Assembly (NCBI RefSeq): GCF_009746565.1
Contig: NZ_WRPN01000014.1
Span: 1-64,000 of the forward strand
Origin: Mariniflexile maritimum
GTDB taxonomy: Bacteria; Bacteroidota; Bacteroidia; Flavobacteriales; Flavobacteriaceae
Reading direction: 5' to 3'
Length of the DNA stretch: 64,000 nucleotides
Position 1 is the stretch's first letter. Every line of letters starts with the position of its first letter. The notes beneath the pieces were generated by a model. The model saw nothing but the letters and a program-made list of their open reading frames with translations. It made no database searches and was not told where the DNA came from. Shown here piece by piece: positions 55,245 through 64,000 of the stretch. The position numbers and the translations under genes are program-made.

Positions 55245-55485
55245 TGGCGTGGGATAGGTTAAAATTTGTATTAGATTATTGCGAATAATCCGTTTTCAAT
55301 TAAAATGATTTGTTAAATTTATGCTGCTATTTTAATGTGATAAATGGCTTTGATAAACCTACATTTTTCATGTTAAATATAAAAATGAAAACAAAAAATT
55401 TATGTAGGTTTGTTGCTCATCCGTTAAAACTCAAAAATAAACAAATTTGAGTGCACAACCTTAAAAACATATCAACAATTTGCCC

Positions 55486-56352
55486 ATGGCGATTATTACA
55501 CTAACTACCGATTTTGGTGAAAAAGATCACTTTGTAGGTGCTACTAAAGGGGCCATTTACTGTGAATTGCCAGATATTAGAATTGTTGATATCTCTCATT
55601 CCGTATCACCCTTCAACATTCTTGAAGCGGGCTATATCATTCAAAATGCCTATCGCAGTTTTCCCAAGGGCACGATTCATTTAATTGGTATCGATTCTGA
55701 AATTAACAAGGAAAACAAGCACATTGCCATAAAACTGGACGACCATTATTTTATTTGTGCCAATAATGGCATTTTAAGCATGATTTGTGCTGAAATTGTG
55801 CCCGAAAAAATTGTGGAAATCAATATTCACGATAAAATACACACCAGTTTTCCTGTGCTCGATATTTTTGTGAAAGTAGCTTGCCACATTGCTCGTGGCG
55901 GCACCCTTGATGTGGTAGGTAAAACCATTACGGAAATTAAGCCCATTAAAAACATCAAGCCTTTTGTAAACGACGACAAAACCCAAATTGTAGGGAGCGC
56001 GATTTATATTGATAACTACGGAAACGTGATTACCAACATAAAAAAATCTTTTTTTGAGACCATACAAAAAGGGCGTGCTTTTGAAATTTCGGCACGAAGC
56101 CACAAATTCAAGAAAATATACCATAAATATAGCGACATCGTGAATTTTGATATTCCTGAGGAAAAACGCCATGACGAAGGCAAAGGTCTTGTGGTTTTTA
56201 ATTCGGGCGGTTTTTTGGAAATTGCCATTTATAAAAGCAACACCACCACAACGGGTGGCGCTTCAACTTTAATGGGGCTGGATTTGATGGATTCCGTTAG
56301 CGTAAATTTTAGCACCGAATCCATTTTGCCCAAAGAACTTGATGATTTTTAA
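55486..56352 (+). CDS. SAM hydroxide adenosyltransferase (DUF62 / chlorinase-fluorinase family)
   Basis: About 288 residues from the ATG at 55486; an in-frame TTG at 55480 adds two residues. MAIITLTTDFGEKDHFVGATK is the signature start, with the DISHSVSPFNILEAGYI segment (about 37-53) binding SAM. In the family, water replaces halide when the fluorinase-specific loop is missing, giving adenosine and methionine from SAM; a halogenase role is unlikely here. Function in core metabolism is unknown. Confidence 0.94.
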   Translation: MAIITLTTDFGEKDHFVGATKGAIYCELPDIRIVDISHSVSPFNILEAGYIIQNAYRSFPKGTIHLIGIDSEINKENKHIAIKLDDHYFICANNGILSMICAEIVPEKIVEINIHDKIHTSFPVLDIFVKVACHIARGGTLDVVGKTITEIKPIKNIKPFVNDDKTQIVGSAIYIDNYGNVITNIKKSFFETIQKGRAFEISARSHKFKKIYHKYSDIVNFDIPEEKRHDEGKGLVVFNSGGFLEIAIYKSNTTTTGGASTLMGLDLMDSVSVNFSTESILPKELDDF

Positions 56353-56425
56353 CCCGTACAACAAACTTCATAATTCCAAAATTAAAAAATAGTGCTTAAC
56401 CCTGTAACATTGTGATAATTCTTAG

Positions 56426-56433
56426 TAATTTTG
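56426..56433 (+). promoter_or_regulatory. -7 box upstream of gldF
   Basis: TAATTTTG matches TAnnTTTG and lies 85 bp before the gldF start. The -33 element is not clear, so this is a weak call. Confidence 0.35.
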
Positions 56434-56518
56434 ACCCTTGAAACCAAAAAACCTGAACCGTAAAACCATTAAGCACTTTCTACCTTTAACCTCTAACTTT
56501 TAACTTCCAAAACAACCC

Positions 56519-57238
56519 ATGTTCGCCATTTTAAAAAAAGAAATAAACTCATTTTTTGCATCGCCCATAGGTTATTTGGTTATTGCCATTTTTTTGTTGC
56601 TCAATGGGTTGTTTTTATGGCTGTTCAAGGGCGAGTACAACATTTTGGATTACGGATTTGCCGATTTATCAGCCTTCTTTTTGCTGGCGCCCTGGATTTT
56701 AATGTTCCTCATTCCTGCGGTAACCATGCGCAGTTTTTCCGATGAAAAAAAACAAGGCACCTTGGAATTGCTGCTCACAAAACCCATTTCGCACACCAAC
56801 CTTGTGTTGGGCAAATTTTTTGGTGCGTTTATATTAATTTTAATAGCGCTTTTTCCAACCTTATTATATGTGTTTACGGTTTATGCACTGGGCAATCCTG
56901 AGGGCTATTTAGATGTAGGCAGCACCTTGGGCTCCTATTTTGGATTGCTTTTTTTAATTGCATCGTACACCGCTATTGGTATTTTTACCTCAACACTTTC
57001 CGATAACCAAATCGTGGCTTTTATTAGCTCTGTTTTTATTTGTTTCTTATTTTATATTGGTTTTGAGGGTATTGCCGATTTTACATCGAATAATTTTATC
57101 GAACAATTGGGCATGAACGCACACTACAAAAGCATGAGCCGTGGTGTTCTGGATACACGCGACATCATCTATTTTTTAAGCGTTGCCAGCTTCTTCTTAA
57201 TACTTACAAAACTTAACATTAACAACGAAAAAAAATGA
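56519..57238 (+). CDS. gldF: Gliding-motility ABC transporter permease GldF
   Basis: 239 residues with about six TM segments of the ABC-2 permease type. MFAILKKEINSFFASPIGYLVI and SFSDEKKQGTLELLLTKPIS are the GldF signature. GldF with GldG and the GldA ATPase is an ABC complex linked to gliding and spreading in flavobacteria. The stop overlaps the next start by 4 bp (ATGA), so translation is coupled to the inserted gene. Confidence 0.95.
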   Translation: MFAILKKEINSFFASPIGYLVIAIFLLLNGLFLWLFKGEYNILDYGFADLSAFFLLAPWILMFLIPAVTMRSFSDEKKQGTLELLLTKPISHTNLVLGKFFGAFILILIALFPTLLYVFTVYALGNPEGYLDVGSTLGSYFGLLFLIASYTAIGIFTSTLSDNQIVAFISSVFICFLFYIGFEGIADFTSNNFIEQLGMNAHYKSMSRGVLDTRDIIYFLSVASFFLILTKLNINNEKK

Positions 57239-57729
57239 TTTTTACACCAGCATTCGTCATCATTTTAATAGTCCTTTTTATTCTGGTTTGGCTATTTACC
57301 AATACCATCGATAAGCGCAAGTGGTTGAGCTTTATCATAAGTTTGGCACTTACACCGGTTGTTTATTTTTTTGTGTTTTATCCATTGCTCAACATTTTTA
57401 GTAGCTACCACCACGAAAAGCATTTTGATGCCGAAGCATGGGCAGAAAAACCAGCCTATCGTTACGAGATGAGCAACGAAATAACCAATAAAAACCTGTT
57501 TTTAGGTAAAACGAAAAAAGAAGTAAAAGCCATTTTGGGCACCAGTGAATGGTATGGTTGGGACGATAGCATTAAGGCCAATTCGCCCGATAAATGGAAT
57601 TACAATTTAGGCTACAAACCAGGGGCGTTCAACATGATGCAAGAGTGTTTGGAACTGGAATTTAAAAACAACACCGTAGCAAGCATCAAGCAATATCAAT
57701 TAGAGACCAAATTTGAAGAAGCACCTTAA
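57235..57729 (+). CDS. Unknown protein encoded between gldF and gldG
   Basis: 164 residues. Two TM segments (about residues 3-20 and 30-52) are followed by a soluble domain (about 75-155) in which LGKTKKEVKAILGTSEWYGWDD, NYNLGYKPGAFNMMQECLELEF and VASIKQYQL suggest a SmpA/BamE-like small fold (G-T-x-x-E-V-x-x-x-L-G). It overlaps gldF by 4 bp and gldG by 17 bp. I know the usual order to be gldF-gldG with no gene between. Family unrecognised with certainty. Confidence 0.75.
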   Translation: MIFTPAFVIILIVLFILVWLFTNTIDKRKWLSFIISLALTPVVYFFVFYPLLNIFSSYHHEKHFDAEAWAEKPAYRYEMSNEITNKNLFLGKTKKEVKAILGTSEWYGWDDSIKANSPDKWNYNLGYKPGAFNMMQECLELEFKNNTVASIKQYQLETKFEEAP

Positions 57730-59386
57730 ACATATCGGCATGTTGGCAATCGTTTTAATTGCCATAAACTATGTGAGCAGTTTTGTTTTTAAACGGTTTG
57801 ATTTAACCGAAGACAAACGCTATACCTTAAGCGATGCCACCCTAAAAATTGTCAAAAATGTAGAGTCGCCCCTCATTGTGGATGTGTTTTTAAGCGGAGA
57901 CGATTTTCCTTCAGAATTTAGGCGCCTTCAAAGCGAAACCAAACAATTACTCGAAGAATTTTCAGCAAAAAACAGCAACATCGTTTTCAATTTTATAAAT
58001 CCTTTAGAAGACGATGCCACCCGCGACCGCAACATCCAACAGCTTACCCAACGGGGATTGACACCTATGCAATTAAGCGTGCAGGAAAGCGGAAAAGCAT
58101 CGCAGGCCATTATTTTTCCGTGGGCCCTGGCCAGTTACAACAACGAAACCATTAGCATCCCATTAGTAAAAAACAAAATTGGGGCCTCGCAACAAGATTT
58201 GGTAACCAACTCGGTACAACATCTGGAATATGCCTTTGCCGACGGTTTTAGCAAATTAACAAACCCAAAAAGTAAAAAAATCGCCATTTTAAGAGGCAAC
58301 AAGCAATTGCCCGATAAATATATGGCCGATTTTATTCGGAAAATTGGTGAATACTACCGCATTGCGCCTTACACGCTGGATAGTGTGGCAGTAAACCCGC
58401 AAAAAACTTTGGATGGTTTGGAGCAGTTCGATTTAATCATTTCAGCAAAACCAACCGAAGCATTTACCGAAACTGAAAAACTGGTATTGGACCAATACAC
58501 CATGAACGGTGGTAAAAGCTTATGGCTTGTTGATGCCGTAGCCATGGAAAAGGACAGTTTGTACAACGATTTGGGCAAAAATTTTGCCATGCCCCGCGAC
58601 TTAAACCTAACCGATTTCTTTTTTAAATATGGGGTTCGCATAAATCCAGATATTGTAAGTACACTTTACTCGGCGCCCATCACACTTGCCATGGGCGAAG
58701 GCAGCGAATCGCAATTCCAACACCTACGGTGGCCCTATTCCCCATTGGCCTCCACACTTAGCGACCACCCCATTGTTAACAATTTGAATTTGGTGAAATT
58801 TGATTTTGCCAATCAAATCGACACTTTAAAGAATAGCATCAAAAAAACCATTTTGCTAGAAAGTGCCCCATTAAGCAAGCTAGAAGGTACCCCTCGCGAA
58901 ATTAGTTTGGAAGTGGTAACCCAGGAGCTGGACCCGGCAAGCTTCAACAAAGGCAACCAAAACTTGGCCGTTTTGTTGGAAGGCCAATTTCCTTCGGTAT
59001 ATAGTAACCGTGTGAAACCTTTCAAACTAAAAAAGGAAATTACCAAAAGCATCCCTACAAAAATGATTGTGATTGCCGATGGGGATGTTATTAAAAACGA
59101 GGTATATAGAAACTCTCCGCAAGAATTGGGTTTTGACAAATGGACCGGACAAACCTACGGCAACAAGGAATTTTTGCTAAATGCCGTAAATTATTTATTG
59201 GACGATAACGGACTTATAAACATCCGTTCAAAAAAGATAGCCGTTACCTTCTTGGATCAGGAAAAAATAGCGTCCGAAAAAACAAAATGGCAACTTATAA
59301 ACATTTTACTGCCGCTTGTGCTATTGGCTATTTTTGGGGTACTTTTTAATTATTTTAGGAAGAAAAAATACACCAAACCGCAATAA
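57713..59386 (+). CDS. gldG: Gliding-motility protein GldG
   Basis: 557 residues. TTG at 57713 is taken as start, because MKKHLKHIGMLAIVLIAINYVS matches GldG N-termini; the next Met (57740) would remove the first basic residues. A TM segment near 9-27, the large periplasmic DUF4350/ABC-2 auxiliary domain, and a second TM near 526-547 fit GldG. It works with GldF and GldA. Overlaps the preceding gene by 17 bp. Confidence 0.93.
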   Translation: MKKHLKHIGMLAIVLIAINYVSSFVFKRFDLTEDKRYTLSDATLKIVKNVESPLIVDVFLSGDDFPSEFRRLQSETKQLLEEFSAKNSNIVFNFINPLEDDATRDRNIQQLTQRGLTPMQLSVQESGKASQAIIFPWALASYNNETISIPLVKNKIGASQQDLVTNSVQHLEYAFADGFSKLTNPKSKKIAILRGNKQLPDKYMADFIRKIGEYYRIAPYTLDSVAVNPQKTLDGLEQFDLIISAKPTEAFTETEKLVLDQYTMNGGKSLWLVDAVAMEKDSLYNDLGKNFAMPRDLNLTDFFFKYGVRINPDIVSTLYSAPITLAMGEGSESQFQHLRWPYSPLASTLSDHPIVNNLNLVKFDFANQIDTLKNSIKKTILLESAPLSKLEGTPREISLEVVTQELDPASFNKGNQNLAVLLEGQFPSVYSNRVKPFKLKKEITKSIPTKMIVIADGDVIKNEVYRNSPQELGFDKWTGQTYGNKEFLLNAVNYLLDDNGLINIRSKKIAVTFLDQEKIASEKTKWQLINILLPLVLLAIFGVLFNYFRKKKYTKPQ

Positions 59387-59406
59387 AAAAGGCTATAAAA
59401 AGCAGC

Positions 59407-59469
59407 TATTCCATACCAATAAATGTTAATAAGTTTGTTTCCTATATTAATCTGTATGGAATATATTTG
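59407..59469 (+). promoter_or_regulatory. dnaN: dnaN promoter with a flanking inverted repeat
   Basis: TATTCCATAC (59407-59416) and GTATGGAATA (59454-59463) are a perfect 10-bp inverted repeat with 37 bp between arms. The right arm merges with the -7 box TATATTTG (59462-59469), and TTTG at 59434-59437 is a -33 candidate. This could be an operator pair or a looping site controlling dnaN. Confidence 0.5.
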
Positions 59470-59507
59470 TAGGTAATAGAATTTTAAACTTAAACGACGC
59501 TTTATAA

Positions 59508-60626
59508 ATGAAATTTATAGTATCAAGTACCTATTTGTTAAAACAATTACAGGTTTTAGGTGGTGTAATAAATAACTCAAATACCTTACCTATTTTAGAT
59601 AATTTCTTATTTGAATTAGATCAATCGACGTTAACCGTTTCCGCAAGCGACCTAGAAACGACCATGTCATCGTCGCTGGAAGTAGAAAGCGTAAGCACAG
59701 GCAACATTGCCATACCCGCCCGATTGCTGTTAGATACTTTAAAAACTTTTCCAGAGCAACCCCTTACTTTTGTTGTTGCGGAAAACAACACCGTAGAGAT
59801 AAGCTCCAACTATGGTAAATATGCACTGGCCTATGCCAACGGCAATGAATTCCCAAAAGCGGTTTCACTTGAAGACCCTAGCAAAACCGTTATTCTTGGC
59901 GACGTGCTGGCATCGGCCATAAGCAAAACCATTTTTGCTGCCGGAAACGATGATCTGCGCCCCGTAATGAGCGGTGTGTTTTTTCAGTTTTCAACCCAAG
60001 GCCTTACATTTGTGGCTACCGATGCGCATAAATTGGTGAAATATACCCGTGAGGACATTACCGCAAGTCAAGTAGCAGAATTTATCATGCCGAAAAAACC
60101 ATTAAATTTGTTGAAAGGTATTTTAGCGGGCAGTGAAAATGAAGTGACCATTGAATACAACGACTCGAATGCCAAATTCACTTTTGATAATTCAGAGCTC
60201 ATTTGTCGGTTGATTGATGGCAAATATCCAAATTACGAAGCGGTAATCCCTAAAGAAAATCCTAATAAATTAATGATCGATAGAACCCAGTTTTTAAACT
60301 CGGTACGTCGTGTAAGCATCTTTTCAAACAAGACCACCCATCAAATACGTTTGAAAATTGCGGGCGCAGAGCTTAATATTTCGGCGGAAGATATTGATTA
60401 CAGCAACAAAGCCGAAGAACGTTTAACCTGCGATTACCAAGGCGACGATATGCAAATTGGTTTCAACTCGCGCTTTTTAACTGAAATGCTCAATAATTTA
60501 AGTTCGGACGATGTACAACTTGAAATGAGCATGCCCAATAGAGCCGGTATTTTAACACCTGTTGATGGCTTGGACGAAGGTGAACAGATAACGATGCTTG
60601 TGATGCCGGTGATGTTGAATTCTTGA
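59508..60626 (+). CDS. dnaN: DNA polymerase III beta sliding clamp
   Basis: 372 residues, the usual clamp length, built of three similar domains. MKFIVSSTYLLKQLQVLGGVIN, ATDAHKLVKYTRE (about 166-178) and the C-terminal MLVMPVML are typical DnaN elements. It is the ring-shaped processivity factor of replication. Downstream of gldG, a conserved flavobacterial order from memory. The repeat-rich region after it is terminator-like. Confidence 0.97.
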   Translation: MKFIVSSTYLLKQLQVLGGVINNSNTLPILDNFLFELDQSTLTVSASDLETTMSSSLEVESVSTGNIAIPARLLLDTLKTFPEQPLTFVVAENNTVEISSNYGKYALAYANGNEFPKAVSLEDPSKTVILGDVLASAISKTIFAAGNDDLRPVMSGVFFQFSTQGLTFVATDAHKLVKYTREDITASQVAEFIMPKKPLNLLKGILAGSENEVTIEYNDSNAKFTFDNSELICRLIDGKYPNYEAVIPKENPNKLMIDRTQFLNSVRRVSIFSNKTTHQIRLKIAGAELNISAEDIDYSNKAEERLTCDYQGDDMQIGFNSRFLTEMLNNLSSDDVQLEMSMPNRAGILTPVDGLDEGEQITMLVMPVMLNS

Positions 60627-60644
60627 TAGAGGACAATCGGATTA

Positions 60645-60733
60645 AAGGTATTGGGTTGTTAAGTAATTTAGTTATTGGGTTATTGGGTTATTGGACTTTA
60701 CCTTAATAACCCAGTAACTTAATAACTTTTTTT
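60645..60733. repeat. GGTTATTGGG repeat and AT-rich hairpin after dnaN
   Basis: Tandem GTTATTGGGTTATTGG (about 60670-60692) pairs with CCTTAATAACCCAGTAACTTAATAAC (about 60702-60727), an imperfect stem, with a short T-run at about 60727. Similar runs of GGTTATTGGTTATTG are seen at about 54148-54168. Probably a terminator for the convergent dnaN and nhaD genes. Confidence 0.5.
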
Positions 60734-60748
60734 ATGCCTTAAAAATTT

Positions 60749-62059
60749 TCAGTTCAAAACCATATAAGTGGCAATTCCTGCCAAATAACCCAAAAGCGCC
60801 AACAGGGATATTTTTTTAAGGTACCAAATAAAATCAATTTTAAAAATGCCCATTATGGCAACACCTGCTGCCGAACCTATAATTAAAATACTACCTCCCG
60901 TACCGGCACAATAGGCCAATAGTTCCCAAAAAGCATGATCTACATGATAGGTTTCCAAGGAATACATGCCCATAGCGCCCGCAACCATGGGCACATTGTC
61001 TATAACAGATGATAAGATGCCTATAAAGGTATTTACCACATAAATACTGTCAAAATTAGCATCTAAAGTCGTAGCGAGCTGCAACAAATGCCCACCCGAT
61101 TGCAAAGCTGCAACCGCCATTAAAATACCAAGAAAAAACAGGATGCTTGGAGTATCGATACGCTGTAAAACCGTAATGATTGAAAGTGATTGTTTTTGGG
61201 GCTCCTCTTTTTTACGGTGCAATACCTCGGTAATAATCCACATTACGCTTAAACCAAAAAGAATGCCCATAAAAGGTGGCAAATGGGTGATACTCTTAAA
61301 AATGGGCACAAACAATAAGGCCCCAATGCCAACGCAAAACACCAGTGTTTTATCAAAGCTTGCAACCGCATGCCTGTCTTTGTTATGAACGTCCATAGAG
61401 GCTTGCGAAGCCGCAATATCACCTTTTAGCGTAACACTTAAAATGAGTAAGGGTACCGCTAAACAAACAATACTTGGCAATAAAACCTGCATGATGATGT
61501 TACTGGCGGTAATTTGTCCCCCAATCCACAACATGATGGTTGTAACATCGCCTATGGGCGACCAAGCACCCCCAGCATTTGCGGCAATAATTATGATACC
61601 CGCAAAAAGCCATAAATCTTTTTTATCGGTTATCATTTTTTTCAAAAGGGCCGACATCACGATAGCCGTGGTTAAGTTATCCAAGGCAGCCGACAGGAAA
61701 AACGTAATAAAACTGAGCACCCAAATAAGTTTAACGCGGTTGGTTATTCTAATTCTATCGGTTATGATAGAAAAACCTTCATGGGCATCAATAAGCTCCA
61801 CAATCGTCATAGCACCAAGAAGGAAAAATAATATTTCAGAAATCTCACCAACATGCTGCAAAAGTGCTTCCGATATAAAACTTAACGATTCCGCATCGCC
61901 CGGTATTCCCGAAAACATAGTGCCTCTTCCTACAACGAGCAAGACCCAGCACAAAACGCCCGTTAAAAGTGCCGAGGCCGTTTTATTTATTTTAATTTGA
62001 TGTTCTAGGGCAATGGCTAGGTAGCCGATGCTAAAAATGAGGATGATGGCTATATACAT
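60749..62059 (-). CDS. nhaD: Na+/H+ antiporter NhaD
   Basis: 436 residues with about 12 TM segments in the arsenite/citrate transporter-like fold of NhaD. ALLTGVLCWVLLV, SALDNLTTAIVMSALLKKM (about 121-139) and NAGGAWSPIGDVTTIMLWI (about 160-178) are conserved ion-pathway elements. It exports Na+ using the proton gradient and is common in marine or salt-exposed bacteria. Starts at 62059. Confidence 0.94.
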   Translation of the reverse strand: MYIAIILIFSIGYLAIALEHQIKINKTASALLTGVLCWVLLVVGRGTMFSGIPGDAESLSFISEALLQHVGEISEILFFLLGAMTIVELIDAHEGFSIITDRIRITNRVKLIWVLSFITFFLSAALDNLTTAIVMSALLKKMITDKKDLWLFAGIIIIAANAGGAWSPIGDVTTIMLWIGGQITASNIIMQVLLPSIVCLAVPLLILSVTLKGDIAASQASMDVHNKDRHAVASFDKTLVFCVGIGALLFVPIFKSITHLPPFMGILFGLSVMWIITEVLHRKKEEPQKQSLSIITVLQRIDTPSILFFLGILMAVAALQSGGHLLQLATTLDANFDSIYVVNTFIGILSSVIDNVPMVAGAMGMYSLETYHVDHAFWELLAYCAGTGGSILIIGSAAGVAIMGIFKIDFIWYLKKISLLALLGYLAGIATYMVLN

Positions 62060-62498
62060 GGTATGGTTTGGTTATTTTTTTTAAAAAATCACCATAAATG
62101 TAAACTAAAAACCAATTACTTATTTTGTATTTATCGATTATTTATTGGTCGCAATAAAAAATATTTTTAAGCGCCTTTTGTGACAACAAAAAAGAAAAAA
62201 TTATAATATCAGGATAAATACGTTACCTCTGTAATGGAATAATGTAAATACCGCACCGATTGTAAAAACGGACTAAATTAACACGAAATTTTAACGTAAA
62301 AGTAAATAAAGACGCAAGGTTTTAATGAAAGAAAACGGCTTTATTTATAGCTTCAAAATGACTTCAAAATAAAAAAAATATGCATTTCAACGATTTTTTA
62401 TGCATTTTGCAGATGATTATTGAATTTTAATTCTATATTTACCCCAAGATTTATTTGAATAAAATAAAACAATTGCTAAAAATCTAACCTAACCTCTC
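62060..62498. other. Long divergent region between nhaD and the M14 gene
   Basis: A 439-bp AT-rich gap. ATGCATTT is repeated directly near 62380 and 62400, followed by TTTGCAGATG and a TATATTTA box, a possible promoter for the carboxypeptidase gene. No ORF or strong hairpin otherwise visible. Confidence 0.4.
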
Positions 62499-64000
62499 AT
62501 GAAAAAAATTACTTTATTAAGTGTATTCTTGTTTACGTTGCACTTGAGTTTCTCTCAAGAACTTTATAAAAAGGTTTTAATTTCCAATGTAACACCATCT
62601 TTAATTAAAACATTAGACCAAGAAGGGATTGATTTAAGCTGTGGTGCCGTATTTAAAGGTAATACGCTTGAAATTGAGCTTGAAGAACATTTACTACAAG
62701 ATTTAAAAAATGCTGGTATCAATTACATGGTTTTAATAGATAATATGCAGGAGTTTTATAGTAAACGAGCTACCGAAGATTTGCCAAAAGCAACTTTAGA
62801 AATCCAGCAAATGAAATCTGCTGCAAAATCTAGAAAAAAATCCAAATCTGCTACTTTAAAAGACAAGTCTTATAGTATTAAGCAAGTACTGGTTGATAAT
62901 ATCGGTCAATATGAAGAATGTGATGAAATTGATTGGGAAATACCTTTAAATTGGAATTTAAACCCTAATCCTGCTCCTAATTCTTTTGGTGGCTGTTTAA
63001 CTTATGATATGGTGCTTCAAGAATTAGATGATATGCGTGTCCAGTATCCTAATCTAATTTCAGCCAAAGTAAATGCATCTCCAACAAATCAACTAACAGC
63101 TGAAGGAAGAACGGTTTACATGGTTAGAATCTCAGACAATCCGGATATAGACGAAGTCAATGAACCTGAAACATTATACCAATCATTAATACATTCAAGG
63201 GAAGCTGCTACCGTTATGAACCAATTGTATTTCATGTGGTATATCCTTGAAAATTATGCGACAAATCCGAGCATTAGAAACCTGGTAAATAACCAAGAAC
63301 TCTATTTTATACCCGTTTTCAATCCCGATGGTTTTGTTTATAACCAGACACAAGCTCCAAATGGAGGCGGTGGCCAACGAAAAAACAGGAATACAACCGC
63401 TGGAAGTTGTTCCACTTACATGTATGGCATCGATTTGAATAGAAATTCTGCATATTATTGGGGCAACGGGGGCTCTTCAACCGATCCATGCGATGATACT
63501 TATATGGGTACTGGGGCATTTTCGGAGAAAGAAACCCAAATTATGAGAGATTTTTGTTTACAGCATAACTTTAAAATAGCATTAAATCATCACTCATACA
63601 AAAATGCAGCCTTACATGCTTATGCGGGTGTTGTCCAGCCAAATTCTAGAGCTGACGAATATTCAAAATATAATCACGATATCACTTTCTTTAACAGGTT
63701 TGCCCATGGCCCCAGTACTCAAATCAGCTATATAAATAGTGGCAATATGAACGACTGGATGCAAGGGGGGCCAGCGGGCACAAGTTCAAACGGAACCCCA
63801 ACTGGAACAGGCTCAGGTAAAAATACATTATCTTGGACACCAGAAAATGGTTTATCTTCTCAAGGAACAGGTGGCTCTTTCGGAGGTTTTTGGCCAGCAC
63901 CATCCAATTATTTACCCATTGCTAAAAATGCCATGCGCATGAATTTTTTAGCGGCATATTATAGTGGTAAATATGCAAAACTGCATGATTTCACCCCAAG
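62499..64000 (+). CDS. Secreted M14 zinc carboxypeptidase, 3' end beyond the window
   Basis: At least 500 residues, open to the window end. ATG at 62499 begins a signal peptide (KITLLSVFLFTLHLSFS, about 3-20). Zinc ligands H232 and E235 lie in IHSREA and the third ligand in LNHHSY (H364/H365). VFNPDGF and GIDLNRNSAYYWG (substrate-binding Arg) are typical of M14. It cleaves C-terminal residues from peptides and is probably a T9SS cargo, although its C-terminus is not visible. The 160-residue prodomain region before the catalytic domain is normal for this group. Confidence 0.93.
   Translation, partial: MKKITLLSVFLFTLHLSFSQELYKKVLISNVTPSLIKTLDQEGIDLSCGAVFKGNTLEIELEEHLLQDLKNAGINYMVLIDNMQEFYSKRATEDLPKATLEIQQMKSAAKSRKKSKSATLKDKSYSIKQVLVDNIGQYEECDEIDWEIPLNWNLNPNPAPNSFGGCLTYDMVLQELDDMRVQYPNLISAKVNASPTNQLTAEGRTVYMVRISDNPDIDEVNEPETLYQSLIHSREAATVMNQLYFMWYILENYATNPSIRNLVNNQELYFIPVFNPDGFVYNQTQAPNGGGGQRKNRNTTAGSCSTYMYGIDLNRNSAYYWGNGGSSTDPCDDTYMGTGAFSEKETQIMRDFCLQHNFKIALNHHSYKNAALHAYAGVVQPNSRADEYSKYNHDITFFNRFAHGPSTQISYINSGNMNDWMQGGPAGTSSNGTPTGTGSGKNTLSWTPENGLSSQGTGGSFGGFWPAPSNYLPIAKNAMRMNFLAAYYSGKYAKLHDFTP

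Noticed and set aside
55486-56352. Fluorinase or chlorinase
   Set aside because: Only the general DUF62 signature is visible; the halide-specific loop of true fluorinases was not recognised.
1-64000. CRISPR array or Cas genes
   Set aside because: No array of regular direct repeats with unique spacers and no Cas protein was found anywhere in the window.

Overview
The window is a chromosomal segment of a member of the Bacteroidota, almost certainly family Flavobacteriaceae. The main signs are gldF/gldG gliding-motility genes, a type IX secretion (T9SS) C-terminal sorting domain, Bacteroidota -7 promoter boxes of the form TAnnTTTG, families typical of flavobacteria (DUF4294, DUF4268, NhaD, DUF4212 with a sodium/solute symporter), and the gene order ribB / LptF-LptG permease / lolA / ftsK / dgkA / tpx. 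The genus cannot be fixed from sequence alone; a marine genus is my guess.

Region 1 (about 1-11,100) is a very AT-rich accessory island, all on the minus strand. It runs from a tyrosine recombinase (9,611-10,837) beside a tRNA-Ser(UGA) gene, through a TetR-controlled tripartite RND efflux operon (tetR, outer-membrane factor, adaptor, RND pump), to an operon of SDR oxidoreductase, DoxX-like membrane protein, AraC regulator and a broken outer-membrane protein. The far edge of the island is not in the window.

Region 2 (11,386-46,000) is core genome. It holds a nitroreductase, a KdnA-like Kdo8N transaminase and a T9SS-secreted repeat protein. Envelope and division genes follow: ribB with a degenerate second domain, an LptF/G permease, lolA, ftsK, dgkA and tpx. 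Next come RNA and small-molecule methyltransferases, a ZIP transporter, small conserved proteins, an M42 peptidase, a NUDIX protein, a TPR/LuxR-type regulator, a single-domain DEAD-box protein, YceI, a Crp-like regulator and DinB. An exonuclease plus DUF294/CBS/cNMP protein is separated by four genes from the acetate module (DUF4212, symporter, acs) with which this pair is often associated.

Region 3 (about 46,050-47,900) is an AT-rich insert of two genes: a lysine-rich unknown flanked by a perfect 10-bp inverted repeat, and a DUF4932 metalloprotease-like protein. Each gene is followed by a related noncoding element, which makes the insert look like a gene cassette.

Region 4 (47,927-50,098) is NYN-LOTUS, SatD-like and DUF3307 genes on one strand. 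The SatD-like protein looks to me like a palm-fold nucleotidyl-cyclase relative with both metal aspartates kept, plus a C-terminal HTH. Its promoter carries three GCATATA half-sites, and it overlaps a polytopic membrane protein rich in His and Asp. This is my best candidate for an under-described system.

Region 5 (50,496-64,000) is core again: pckA, purC, an outer-membrane barrel, phoH, a SAM hydroxide adenosyltransferase, gldF, an unexpected coupled gene, gldG, dnaN, nhaD, and the start of a secreted M14 carboxypeptidase cut by the window end.
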